Source of the DNA: DASUGC01 sp035606665 | Lineage (GTDB): Bacteria; Acidobacteriota; Vicinamibacteria; Vicinamibacterales; SCN-69-37 | Length of the DNA: 64,000 nt | Direction of reading: 5' to 3' | NCBI GenBank assembly: GCA_035606665.1 | Contig: DATNEY010000032.1 | Coordinates: 62,001-126,000 of the forward strand | Shown: positions 27,491 to 35,809 of the stretch, piece after piece | How the letters are laid out: each line of letters begins with the position of its first letter | Position numbering within the stretch: position 1 is the first letter of the stretch | Translations under genes and position numbers: made by a program | The notes under the pieces: model-generated | What the model was told of the DNA's origin: nothing | Seen by the model: the letters and a program-made list of their open reading frames with translations, nothing else | Database searches by the model: none

Positions 27491-27506
27491 GGGCATTCTT
27501 CTTGCT
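27491..27506 (+). promoter_or_regulatory. Sigma-54 (RpoN) -24/-12 promoter of the PEP-CTERM gene
   Basis: GGGCATtcttcTTGCT matches TGGCAC-N5-TTGCW with the invariant -24 GG and -12 GC correctly spaced. Predicted transcription start is near 27517, giving a leader of about 80 bases that includes the palindrome GCTTAAGC and a CTGCAG...CTGCAG inverted repeat. RpoN control of PEP-CTERM genes is known in exosortase-containing bacteria. Possible activator sites upstream include the inverted repeat TGACtttcggGTCA at 27402-27415. Confidence 0.7.
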
Positions 27507-27598
27507 AAGAAATGGGCCGAGCTTAAGCTGCAGGACTTGAGGATGAGCCTCTGCAGCAGTTGATTGGATGAGGGGCTCCGGCCCGGAGGGTGATTCAG

Positions 27599-28180
27599 AT
27601 GAAGCGTTTTGTTCTTGTGGCGATGGTGGCGGCGGCCTTGGCGTTCGCGCCAAAAGCCGAAGCCGCGGCAATCGTGGGCGGTGTTTCGTTCGGTGGTCAG
27701 GCGACGCCGTCGGGCGGCGCCGATTGGGCTTCCGCGACCGGCGTGAACTTCGGTAACACGAGCCCGAATGCCGTCGTGACGTCCGGCTCGGGCAGCTACG
27801 CCGTCGTTCCGGCGTTCCTCACGGGTGTGGTGTTCACGGACTTCACCTTCAGTCCGTCGCTCTCTCCGAGCCCGGTGAACCCACTGTGGACGTTCGTCTC
27901 CGGCGGACTCACCTACTCGTTCCGGCTGAACACCGTCGGGCCGATCTCGCAGGGCTACAACGGCGGGTCGTTCCTGCTGCTTCACGGCACGGGCGTGCTG
28001 TCGATCACGGGCTTCACCGACACGCCTGGCGTATTCGACTTCAGCGGTCAGGACTCGAACCTGAACTTCAGCTTCTCGGCGTCCAACGCCGCGGTGCCGG
28101 AACCGGGTTCGATGGTGCTGCTCGGCAGCGGCCTGCTCGGTCTCGCGGCAATCGCGCGTCGTCGCCTGAAGAAGTCGTAA
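27599..28180 (+). CDS. PEP-CTERM sorting domain protein (exosortase substrate)
   Basis: 193 residues from ATG 27599, with GGAGGG eight bases upstream; an in-frame GTG at 27590 lies inside the ribosome binding site. Signal peptide residues 1-22 (ends AEA). The mature part is Gly/Ser/Thr-rich beta-type sequence without a recognised domain. The C-terminus carries the full tripartite signal: VPEPG at 166-170, a hydrophobic segment 171-186, and RRRLKK at 187-192. It is exported by Sec and then processed by exosortase, probably to become a glycosylated surface or matrix protein. It has its own sigma-54-type promoter and is followed by a strong hairpin, so it is likely expressed as a separate, abundant transcript. 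Confidence 0.95.
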   Translation: MKRFVLVAMVAAALAFAPKAEAAAIVGGVSFGGQATPSGGADWASATGVNFGNTSPNAVVTSGSGSYAVVPAFLTGVVFTDFTFSPSLSPSPVNPLWTFVSGGLTYSFRLNTVGPISQGYNGGSFLLLHGTGVLSITGFTDTPGVFDFSGQDSNLNFSFSASNAAVPEPGSMVLLGSGLLGLAAIARRRLKKS

Positions 28181-28212
28181 GCCGCGTTTCGCACGGAATT
28201 TCACGTAAGTTC

Positions 28213-28251
28213 ACAGGGTTCCCGGTGGTGAAAAGCCGCCGGGAGCCCTGT
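28213..28251 (+). terminator. 17-bp RNA hairpin after the PEP-CTERM gene (terminator or processing element)
   Basis: An inverted repeat forms a 17-bp stem with a five-base GAAAA loop. Arms are 28213-28229 and 28235-28251. Fourteen pairs are Watson-Crick. The other three are G-U wobbles in plus-strand RNA but would be A-C mismatches in minus-strand RNA, so the structure suits the plus transcript. There is no long T tract after it (gctattctgg), so it may protect the 3' end or attenuate rather than fully terminate. Confidence 0.7.
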
Positions 28252-28268
28252 GCTATTCTGGCCAGAAA

Positions 28269-30530
28269 ATGCGGATAATCAGCGTTCCTGCAGCTGTACT
28301 CGCGATCGCTCTGTCGATCGCCTGCTCCAATCCCAAAGGCAGCAGTGATGAGCATCTCAGGCGAGGCGATGCATTCCTAGCGGAAGGCAAGCTGGCGGAG
28401 GCTACCCTCGAGTACAGGACTGCGGTCCAGATAGAGCCAACCTCCGGCGAGGCGCGCCGGAAGCTGGGAGAGGCCTTCCTCAAGGCCGACAACGTTGGCC
28501 GGGCCCTGGGTGAGCTCGTGCGGGCGGCCGACTACCTGCCGAACGATATGGACCTCCAGCTCAAGGCTGGCAAGGCGCTCCTGGCCGTGAAGCGGTTCGA
28601 GGACGCCCGTGGCAAGGCCGAGATCGTGCTCGCCAAGGACCCGATGAATGTCGATGCAAACATTCTGAAGGGCAACGCCCTGGCCGGCCTCCAGGATTTC
28701 GACGCCGCGATCTCCACGCTCCAGAAAGCGATCGACTCGAATCCAAGTTCCGGCGTCGGGTACTCGTTCCTCGGCGCGCTGCAGTTCTCCCGCGGAGACA
28801 CGGAGGCGGCCGAGGCGGCGTTCAAGCGCGCGGTGGCGGCCGAGCCGAAGTCCACTCCGGCCCGACTCGCGCTGGCCAACCTCTACTGGACGACTCGGCG
28901 CGCTCAGGAGGCCGAGAAGGAGCTTAGGGAAGCCGTCGCCATCGAGCCTTCCAACGTCCTAGCCAATCGAGCGCTCGCGATGATGCTGCTCGAGACGAAA
29001 CGGCCGGCGGAAGCGGAGCCGTTCCTCAAGGTTGTCGCGTCCAACTCGAAGGGTTCGGATGCCGAGCTCCAACTCGCCGACCTGTACGTCGCCCTGCAGC
29101 GCTTCGACGATGCAAAGGCGATCTATGTGCGGCTCGCGGCAGGCGGCGAACGAGTGACGGCATCCAAGCTGCGTCTCGCGGCACTGGGCCTGGTCCAGGG
29201 CGATCGCGCCGGTTCAGAAAAGCTGGTCGACGAGATTCTCTCGCGGGAACCGGACCACGCTGAGGCTCTCGTCGCAAAAGCGCGACTGCAGTACGACCAG
29301 GGCCAGATCGATCAAGCGATCGCCACAGCCAAGAAAGCGACCGAGTCCGCCCCCGGCCTGCCGATGGGTCACTTCCTGCTCGGCCGCCTGTACCAGGCGA
29401 AGTATCAGAACGTCGACGCCGAGGAAGCCTTCAAGGCTGCGCTGAGAGCCTCGCCGAAGTTCTCTCCGGCGAGCACCGAACTGGCCAGACTCGCCCTTTC
29501 GGGGGGCAAGTACGCGGAAGCGGTGTCGCTTGCGCAAGCGGCCCTCACTGCCGCACCTGGCAACGGCGAGGCGCATCTCCTTCTCGCGCGTGCGCAGATG
29601 GCGGTCGGTGACTCCGTGTCGGCCGAGCGTTCCATTCAATTGATGTCGACCAACTTCCCTGACTCTCCGCCGGTGCTTTCAGAAGCCGCCCGGCTGAGGC
29701 TGATCAGAGGCGACCGCGCCGGCGGCCGCCAGCTCCTCGAGCGCGCGCTCAAGCTGGATCCGACCCTGGTCAGTGCAATCGAAACGGTGGTTCTCCTCGA
29801 CGTACAGGAAGGGAAGAAGGACGCGGGGCGCCGCCGTCTCGACAGCGCCGTGGCGGCATCACCGAAGTCCCGAGAGCTCCTGCTCGCCGCAGCCAAGCTC
29901 TACGCCGTGTCCTTCAACGACGCGGCGGCCGCCGAGCGCATGGCGAAGACCGTACTCAACGCGAACGGCGAGGACATCGAGGCATACGACACGCTCGCAC
30001 GTGTTTACGTGAAACGCGGCGACCTGCCGGCCGCGACCGCCGAGTTCGAAAAACTCGTGAAGCGCCAGCCCATGTCTGTGGCAAACCACACCGCCGTCGG
30101 TGTGCTTTATGCGCTACAGGGCAACAACGACAAAGCCAAGGCGGCGTATGAGAGCGCGCTCGCCATCGATCCGAAGGCGCCGGTCGCCTCCAACAACCTG
30201 GCCCAACTCTACGCGGACCAGAACCAGAACCTGGACGTCGCCCTGACGCTGGCGAAAACCGCCAAGTCCACGATGCCACTGTCGCACGAGATCGACGACA
30301 CGATCGGGTGGCTCTACTACAAGAAGAACATGGGCTCGCTCGCGGTCGGCTCGCTGCAGTCCGCTGTCGCCGCACAGCCCGACAATGCGGTGTACCTCTA
30401 CCACCTCGGTGCGGCCTATGCGTTGAACAAGGATCGCCCGAACGCCCGGCTGGCACTCGAAAAGGCCCTGAAGATAGGCAACTTCGCAGGGGCGGATGAC
30501 GCGAAGAAGATCCTCGATTCCCTGAAGTAA
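28269..30530 (+). CDS. PEP-CTERM-system TPR lipoprotein, paralogue of the preceding TPR protein
   Basis: 753 residues from ATG 28269. Lipobox LSIAC (Cys19). The whole mature protein is a TPR array, colinear with the protein at 25098-27377 (compare DEHLRRGDAFLAEGKLAEAT with the equivalent start there, and DDTIGWLYYKKNMGSLAVGS near the end). Gene duplication around a PEP-CTERM gene is the simplest explanation. Role inferred: lipid-anchored scaffold for EPS export or substrate handling. It lies 88 bases after the PEP-CTERM gene, beyond the hairpin, and may be transcribed by read-through from the same promoter. Confidence 0.87.
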   Translation: MRIISVPAAVLAIALSIACSNPKGSSDEHLRRGDAFLAEGKLAEATLEYRTAVQIEPTSGEARRKLGEAFLKADNVGRALGELVRAADYLPNDMDLQLKAGKALLAVKRFEDARGKAEIVLAKDPMNVDANILKGNALAGLQDFDAAISTLQKAIDSNPSSGVGYSFLGALQFSRGDTEAAEAAFKRAVAAEPKSTPARLALANLYWTTRRAQEAEKELREAVAIEPSNVLANRALAMMLLETKRPAEAEPFLKVVASNSKGSDAELQLADLYVALQRFDDAKAIYVRLAAGGERVTASKLRLAALGLVQGDRAGSEKLVDEILSREPDHAEALVAKARLQYDQGQIDQAIATAKKATESAPGLPMGHFLLGRLYQAKYQNVDAEEAFKAALRASPKFSPASTELARLALSGGKYAEAVSLAQAALTAAPGNGEAHLLLARAQMAVGDSVSAERSIQLMSTNFPDSPPVLSEAARLRLIRGDRAGGRQLLERALKLDPTLVSAIETVVLLDVQEGKKDAGRRRLDSAVAASPKSRELLLAAAKLYAVSFNDAAAAERMAKTVLNANGEDIEAYDTLARVYVKRGDLPAATAEFEKLVKRQPMSVANHTAVGVLYALQGNNDKAKAAYESALAIDPKAPVASNNLAQLYADQNQNLDVALTLAKTAKSTMPLSHEIDDTIGWLYYKKNMGSLAVGSLQSAVAAQPDNAVYLYHLGAAYALNKDRPNARLALEKALKIGNFAGADDAKKILDSLK

Positions 30531-30626
30531 CGCCGCGCCGGCCGGCTGGCAGCCCTCCTACGGGTCCTGCCTCTGGATGCCGATACCAATAGGGGTCCGT
30601 CTTTGGACGGAACACAGGCGAGGTTG

Positions 30627-31427
30627 ATGGGACGGTTTGTTCAGGACGTGCGGGAAATGGTCTCGGAACAGGTCGAGTTCCGGGAACTGCTCTATCAAAT
30701 GGTCCGGCGCGATCTGCTCGTGCGCTACAAGCAGTCGATCATGGGGTTCGGATGGGCGATCTTCATGCCCCTGCTCAACACCGTCATCTTTTCCGTGGTG
30801 TTCATGAAGGTGGCGCCGATCGACGTCGGCGTGCCCTACCCGCTATTCGCGTTTACCGGCCTGCTCGCATGGAACCTGACGGCGATGGCGTGCCGGTTCT
30901 CGACCGTGTCTTTGACGTCGAACCCGAATCTCGTCACCAAGGTCTATTTCCCGAGAGAAATCTTTCCGTTTTCAGCTGTGATTGTCGCGGCTGCCGACAC
31001 GGCCGTCGGCGCCATTCTGCTCGCGGCGATGATGGTCTACTACAAAGTCGCCATCGGGCCCGCGCTGCTGATGCTTCCCGTCATCCTGCTCGTGCACGTG
31101 TCGTTCACGGCCGGCGTGTCCCTTTTGCTCTCGATGGGGAACCTGTTCTACCGCGACGTGAAATACCTGTTCGAAGTGGCGATCATGGCGTGGATGTTCG
31201 GCACGTCCGTGTTGTATCCGCTCAACAATGTCGGCGGCTGGACCGGCAGGCTGCTCCAACTCAACCCGATGACGCCGATCATCGACGCTTACCGTTCGAT
31301 CCTGCTCCACGGTCAGTGGCCGCCCATGCAACCGTTTCTCATCACAGCCGGGGTCGCCGCCGTGGTGCTCGTCGCGGGCTGGGTCGCCTTCCACCGCTCG
31401 GAATTCGAATTCGCGGAGAACATCTGA
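30627..31427 (+). CDS. ABC-2 polysaccharide exporter permease (Wzm-like)
   Basis: 266 residues from ATG 30627, with AGGCGAGG just upstream; a TTG at 30603 is a weaker alternative. Six hydrophobic segments follow an amphipathic N-terminus with the conserved RELLYQMVRRDLLVRYKQS and GFGWAIFMPLLN segments typical of Wzm/TagG permeases. It ends in LNPMTPIIDAYRSILL plus a last membrane segment. It pairs with the ATPase starting two bases after its stop. It exports a completed lipid-linked glycan across the inner membrane. It differs from the permease fragment at the window start, so two separate exporters exist here. Confidence 0.93.
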   Translation: MGRFVQDVREMVSEQVEFRELLYQMVRRDLLVRYKQSIMGFGWAIFMPLLNTVIFSVVFMKVAPIDVGVPYPLFAFTGLLAWNLTAMACRFSTVSLTSNPNLVTKVYFPREIFPFSAVIVAAADTAVGAILLAAMMVYYKVAIGPALLMLPVILLVHVSFTAGVSLLLSMGNLFYRDVKYLFEVAIMAWMFGTSVLYPLNNVGGWTGRLLQLNPMTPIIDAYRSILLHGQWPPMQPFLITAGVAAVVLVAGWVAFHRSEFEFAENI

Positions 31428-31428
31428 C

Positions 31429-32661
31429 GTGAGCGACGCGGCTGTAGTTTTCGACGGCGTGTGGAAAAAGTTCCGGCGTGGCGAGCGTCACGACACGCTG
31501 CGCGATCTCCTGCCCAGCATGATCAAGGGCCTGGCCAGCGCCGGCCAGCGCCGGCAGGAACTTCAAGGCGACCAGGAGTTCTGGGCCCTGAAGGACGTCT
31601 CATTCGAGGTGCGTCCCGGGCAGGCGCTCGGAGTCATCGGTCCCAACGGCGCGGGCAAATCCACGACCCTCAAACTGCTTACGCGCATCCTGCGCCCGAA
31701 TCGCGGTTATTGCGCCGTGCGCGGACGCGTGGGCGCGCTGATCGAGGTTGCTGCCGGCTTCCATCCCGATCTGACAGGCCGCGAGAACATCTTCCTCCAG
31801 GGCGCCATCATGGGCATGGGCAAGGAGGGCGTGCGGCGGCGCATGGACGAGATCATCGACTTCGCCGGCGTCGGCGATTTCGTCGACACGCCCGTCAAGC
31901 GCTACTCCTCAGGCATGAACGCGCGGCTCGGCTTCTCGATCGCCGCGCATCTCGATCCCGACGTCCTCATCTGCGATGAAGTCCTGAGTGTCGGTGACGT
32001 GGGCTTTCAGGCGCGCTGCATCGAGCGCATGCACGCATTCCGCAAGGCCGGCGTCACGATCGTGTTCGTGTCGCACAACCTTCAGGCCATCAGCGACCTG
32101 TGCGACCGCACGCTGTTCATCAAGCGTGAGCTCAAGGCGATCGGCCCGACGGCCGAGGTGCTACAGCAATACGTGGACACGGCCACCGCGCACGGCCACG
32201 CGCCGAGCGACGACGTGAGCGTGGTCAGCGCTGAATTCACCGGCGAGGGATCGGCGGTCACCGTGTCACCAGGCGCGAAGCTCAGCCTGCGGGTGACCTA
32301 TGAAGCGCACAAGGAGGTCGATGCCAACGACCTCACGATCGGATTCATGGTGCACCGGTCGACTGACCTGCTGGTGGTTTACGACGGGAACTTCACGAGC
32401 CGGGATCTTCAGATCCCGGCGCTTCGCCCGGGTGTCAGATTCTCGATCGACTATACGTTTGCGGCGAATCTCGTCCGCGGCCAATACCATGCAGACTGCT
32501 ACGTCTACCACAACCCGACGCTGAGCTTTCTCGGGCGGTTGAGTCCGGCCGGTCTGATTACGGTTGCCGAGACGAGAACAAACGGCGGTATCGCCGATCT
32601 GCAACTGCGGGCGTCCATGGACAGCGCGCGCGATCTTGCCGGAAGCGGCAAGCCGGCCTGA
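31429..32661 (+). CDS. ABC transporter ATP-binding protein with C-terminal Wzt-type cargo domain
   Basis: 410 residues from GTG 31429. Walker A GPNGAGKST at 71-79, signature SSGMNAR at about 160-166, Walker B VLICDE at 179-184, switch His 216. Residues about 265-395 form a beta-rich domain (SLRVTYEAHKEVDANDLTIG, then YHADCYVYHNP) like the Wzt C-terminal domain, which binds the modified non-reducing end of the glycan. Exporters with this domain depend on a terminal modification such as methylation. The FkbM methyltransferase six bases away on the other strand and the many modifying enzymes in the locus are candidates to supply it (inference). Confidence 0.94.
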   Translation: MSDAAVVFDGVWKKFRRGERHDTLRDLLPSMIKGLASAGQRRQELQGDQEFWALKDVSFEVRPGQALGVIGPNGAGKSTTLKLLTRILRPNRGYCAVRGRVGALIEVAAGFHPDLTGRENIFLQGAIMGMGKEGVRRRMDEIIDFAGVGDFVDTPVKRYSSGMNARLGFSIAAHLDPDVLICDEVLSVGDVGFQARCIERMHAFRKAGVTIVFVSHNLQAISDLCDRTLFIKRELKAIGPTAEVLQQYVDTATAHGHAPSDDVSVVSAEFTGEGSAVTVSPGAKLSLRVTYEAHKEVDANDLTIGFMVHRSTDLLVVYDGNFTSRDLQIPALRPGVRFSIDYTFAANLVRGQYHADCYVYHNPTLSFLGRLSPAGLITVAETRTNGGIADLQLRASMDSARDLAGSGKPA

Positions 32662-32667
32662 ACGGCG

Positions 32668-33504
32668 TCAGAGCGCGCGATTCTTCAGGTACCAGACGTC
32701 GGCGCCACGCCACGCGATCGTAAAGCCGAGCCTGTCAAAATCCCGTTCCAGTCCCGCGACCGCCTCCACGCCAACAAAGGCCGGATGCACTTCGATCACA
32801 ATCGCCGCGACCTTCCGCTGAAGCAGCGTGCCTTCACGCCGCACCATTTCCATTTCAGCGCCTTCGATGTCGCACACGAGATTGCAGACGCTGAATCCCC
32901 GCGACTCCATCAAAGACGCGAGGGTTGCCGCAGGCACGCGGGCCGTCTTCCCTGACCCGGCCACCAGAGAGCTCGCAAGGTAGTCGTCGGCGACCGGGAA
33001 CTCGATTGAATCTCCGTCGTACGCGACCGCGCAATTCACGACAGTGAACGCCCGTCCATTCGCAATTCGGTTGCGCTCCAGGATGGCCGCCATTCCCGGA
33101 TTCGCCTCGACGACCACGTGCGCCTCCGGCTCGACAAGGAGGCTGTTCGTCATGCACGCCACGACGCCGGCGGATCCACCAAGCTCAACGACAGGCAGCG
33201 ACCGGTTCAGGAACCTGGCCACGGCGTATCGCTCGGGTGTCTCGTAAACGCCGAGCCAGGCCAACCCGCGCGGGATTGTGACCATGGACAGCGGGAATTC
33301 AAACCGGTGCCCGTCAATGACGATCACGGGGCGCGACGCGGACGTGAATCGCGCTGCATACCAGCCGCGGTTCCTTCGCCACCAGGACGGAAGGACCGTT
33401 TCAAGGGCTCCATCCACCAGGGCGATCGCGATGCCACGAGGTGAACGGACCCGCCACGCGTGTCCCAGTCTGGATCCTGGCGTCAGTGCTGGATTCGATG
33501 CCAT
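32668..33504 (-). CDS. FkbM family SAM-dependent methyltransferase
   Basis: 278 residues. SAM-binding motif I reads VVELGGSAGVV (about 105-115), which is less canonical than the usual GANxG form. VVVEANPGMAAIL (motif II), VNCAVAYDGDSIEF and the DIEGAEMEMVRREG segment identify the FkbM type. A further IVIEVHP segment is conserved. These enzymes O-methylate sugars or macrolides; here a sugar in the EPS or exporter cargo is likely. Its ATG overlaps the stop of the preceding GT4 gene (TGATG), so it is the last gene of the minus run 37245 to 32668. It converges on the Wzt gene with a six-base gap. Confidence 0.88.
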   Translation of the reverse strand: MASNPALTPGSRLGHAWRVRSPRGIAIALVDGALETVLPSWWRRNRGWYAARFTSASRPVIVIDGHRFEFPLSMVTIPRGLAWLGVYETPERYAVARFLNRSLPVVELGGSAGVVACMTNSLLVEPEAHVVVEANPGMAAILERNRIANGRAFTVVNCAVAYDGDSIEFPVADDYLASSLVAGSGKTARVPAATLASLMESRGFSVCNLVCDIEGAEMEMVRREGTLLQRKVAAIVIEVHPAFVGVEAVAGLERDFDRLGFTIAWRGADVWYLKNRAL

Positions 33505-34598
33505 CAGGACCGCAGGACCTCGTCGTACGCGGAGAGTACGCCCGATACGAAATGCTGATTTGTGAAGTGGGCTTCGACCCTGGCGCGTCCACGCTCCCCG
33601 AGCGAACGGCGCGTGTCGCTGCTGCTCAGGAGCCTGCCGACCGCCGACGCCAGTGCCTCGGGCGCGTGAGGCGGAACGAGGATGCCGCTCGAGCCATTCT
33701 CGATAGCCTCAGGAATCCCATTCACGTTCGTGCTGACGACCGGCTTGCCCGAAGCCATGGCCTCGAGAATCGAGACAGGAAATGCCTCCTCGTGCGAGGC
33801 ACAGACGACGACATCCAGGGCCGACAGCACATCCCGCACATCACTTACTTGTCCGTGGAATGTCACTCGGTCGAGGACATTGAGATCGCGAGCCAGCGCC
33901 GACAGTTTCGGCTGCCTGGGTTCCTGAAACAGATCGCCACCGATGATGTCGTAGCGGGCGTCGTGCCCCTGCGTCGTGAGAATCGCGGCCATTCGAAGGA
34001 AGTCCTCGTGCCCTTTGCGCTCCTGGAGGTTCGCGATGATTCCAACGCGCGGCGTGGAATTATTCGCCGCGGAGGTGCTGAATCTCGTGACGTCAATGCC
34101 GTTGTGGACCACCCATTGCTTCGAGCCGGGATAGCAGTCCTTCAGAATCGCACCCGACTCGCGGCGGAGGTCGTCGCTGCAGAACACAAAGCCGGCCGGC
34201 TTCGGAACTCCGCGAAACACCCAGTTGAGATAGTCCCTGCCGAACGGAAAGTGAACGTGACAGATGACCGGAACGCCGCCGAGCTTCGCGGCGGGAAGAA
34301 CCGATCTCGCGCCGTGGAAGTTGTTCGCGTGGGCGATCACCCAGCGTCCGGCCCTCATGATTCCCGACCAGGCCTTCAGACCGCGAAGGGTCGCGACGGG
34401 CTCACGCCACGAGGGCTGAACGAGGTCCTGGAAGGTGACCGCAAAGCCTTGAGCAGTAAGAAGATCTGGAAACTTCCCCGGGCCTGGACAGGTGACGAAT
34501 GGCGCGTGCCCGCGGGCGCGCACGCCGTTGACGAGGATCTCGAGCATCCGTTCCGCGCCGCCGATTTCGGAGACATTCTCCACGAACCCGATGTTCAT
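33504..34598 (-). CDS. Family 4 glycosyltransferase (GT-B)
   Basis: 364 residues from ATG 34598, which overlaps the preceding stop; longer frames run into that gene. The N-terminus IGFVENVSEIGGAERMLEIL has the typical GGAER acceptor-side motif. The C-terminal half has RVGIIANLQERKGHEDFLRM, DVVVCASHEEAFPVSILEAM and GKPVVSTNVNGIPEAI, the donor-binding E-x7-E region of GT4 enzymes. It is a cytoplasmic retaining glycosyltransferase acting on the lipid-linked repeat unit. It overlaps both neighbours by four bases, indicating tight coupling in one operon. Confidence 0.92.
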   Translation of the reverse strand: MNIGFVENVSEIGGAERMLEILVNGVRARGHAPFVTCPGPGKFPDLLTAQGFAVTFQDLVQPSWREPVATLRGLKAWSGIMRAGRWVIAHANNFHGARSVLPAAKLGGVPVICHVHFPFGRDYLNWVFRGVPKPAGFVFCSDDLRRESGAILKDCYPGSKQWVVHNGIDVTRFSTSAANNSTPRVGIIANLQERKGHEDFLRMAAILTTQGHDARYDIIGGDLFQEPRQPKLSALARDLNVLDRVTFHGQVSDVRDVLSALDVVVCASHEEAFPVSILEAMASGKPVVSTNVNGIPEAIENGSSGILVPPHAPEALASAVGRLLSSSDTRRSLGERGRARVEAHFTNQHFVSGVLSAYDEVLRS

Positions 34599-35809
34599 CG
34601 CCCCGCCAGGATCTCCGCTTGAGCCTCGTCCACCTGCCTCGCTGCCCTCGACCACTCGAAGTCCGCGAGCACGCGTCGTCGGCCTTCTTCTCCCATTCGT
34701 ATGCGAAGGTCCCTGGAGGATGCGAGCTGGCGAATTGCTTTCGCCAGCTCCGGCACCTCGTCACCCTTCACGAGAATGCCTGTTCGGCCATCGGCGACCG
34801 CTTCGCCCATGCCACCTGTCTTCCCGGCAATTGTCGGCCGCCCCGCTGCCGCGGCCTCCAGGAACACGATGCCGAAACCCTCGACATCGGCACCTTCCTG
34901 CCTCGATGCCATCACGAAGACATCGCACGCCGCGTACATCGCGGGCAGGTCCTGGTCAGACACGGGACCGAGGAAAGTCACCAGATCAGCAACGCCGCGT
35001 TCCGCGGCAAGCGCCTCCAGGCGCGGGCGCTCGGTACCGTCGCCGGCAATGAGATACCGGAGGCCTGGTAACTCTTTTCGCAACATACCGAGCGCGGCGA
35101 TCGTCGTGTCGTGCCCCTTGCGCCGCTGAAGCCGGCCAACGGTGAGCAGCACGCAGTCGGCCCCCGGCGCGTAGCGCGCGCGAATCGCTGAGCCTTCGAG
35201 AGCAGTGTTGAACCGTGACGTGTCGACGCCGGGATGTATCACCCGAATTCGGTCGGAAGGCACGCCGACGCTCGCGACAACCGATGAGGCGAACCGGCTG
35301 CTGGTGAGCATCAGGGCGGCGCGGCGGCAGACGACGGTGGCCAGCGCACGATGCTCCTTGGAGGTGAGCGCGACCGTCAGCTCTTCTCCATGGGACCAGC
35401 AGACGTACGGGAGCCTGCGACCGATGAGGCGCAAACTACCGACCAGGCCTGGCAGGCCCTCCGGAAGGGGACGGCCGCAGTGAACGACTGTGTCGGGTGT
35501 CGAAGCTCTTCGAAGAGCACCAGAAAGCGCCAGGTGCTGACGCCACTCAGCGGGATGCCGGGCGCCGCGCAGGCGGCCGTTGATGTTGACCCAGCGCACA
35601 TTGGGCGCGGCGGCGCGACCGTTCGACCCACCAGAGATGATCGGATCAGTGAAGATACTCACGGGTGTCTCCACCCGTGAGTAGACGTTTTCGAGAAGTA
35701 CTGCGCTTCCGCCGATGGCAGGCGGATAGAGCTCGGTGAGGAGAAGAATGCGGCCGGCCGCGCGTTGAGTCGGTAGACGTTGATCCAGCGCGTCTACAAG
35801 ATATCCCAA
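34595..35809 (-). CDS. Family 4 glycosyltransferase (GT-B)
   Basis: 404 residues from TTG 35809, the only start codon before the domain begins; it overlaps the Tat-protein gene by 16 bases. N-terminal GRILLLTELYPPAIGGSAVLL and a CWSHGEE segment are typical of phosphatidyl-myo-inositol mannosyltransferase-like GT4 enzymes. The C-terminal half has LLTVGRLQRRKGHDTTIAAL, ASRQEGADVEGFGIVFLEAA and GRPTIAGKTGGMGEAV, containing the donor-site glutamates. It extends a glycan in the cytoplasm using a nucleotide sugar. The rare start and overlap suggest expression depends on translation of the upstream gene. Confidence 0.9.
   Translation of the reverse strand: MGYLVDALDQRLPTQRAAGRILLLTELYPPAIGGSAVLLENVYSRVETPVSIFTDPIISGGSNGRAAAPNVRWVNINGRLRGARHPAEWRQHLALSGALRRASTPDTVVHCGRPLPEGLPGLVGSLRLIGRRLPYVCWSHGEELTVALTSKEHRALATVVCRRAALMLTSSRFASSVVASVGVPSDRIRVIHPGVDTSRFNTALEGSAIRARYAPGADCVLLTVGRLQRRKGHDTTIAALGMLRKELPGLRYLIAGDGTERPRLEALAAERGVADLVTFLGPVSDQDLPAMYAACDVFVMASRQEGADVEGFGIVFLEAAAAGRPTIAGKTGGMGEAVADGRTGILVKGDEVPELAKAIRQLASSRDLRIRMGEEGRRRVLADFEWSRAARQVDEAQAEILAGR

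Noticed and set aside
30596..30611. TCCGTC-TTTG-GACGGA inverted repeat before the Wzm gene
   Set aside because: Short stem with no T tract and no known operator match; could be chance.
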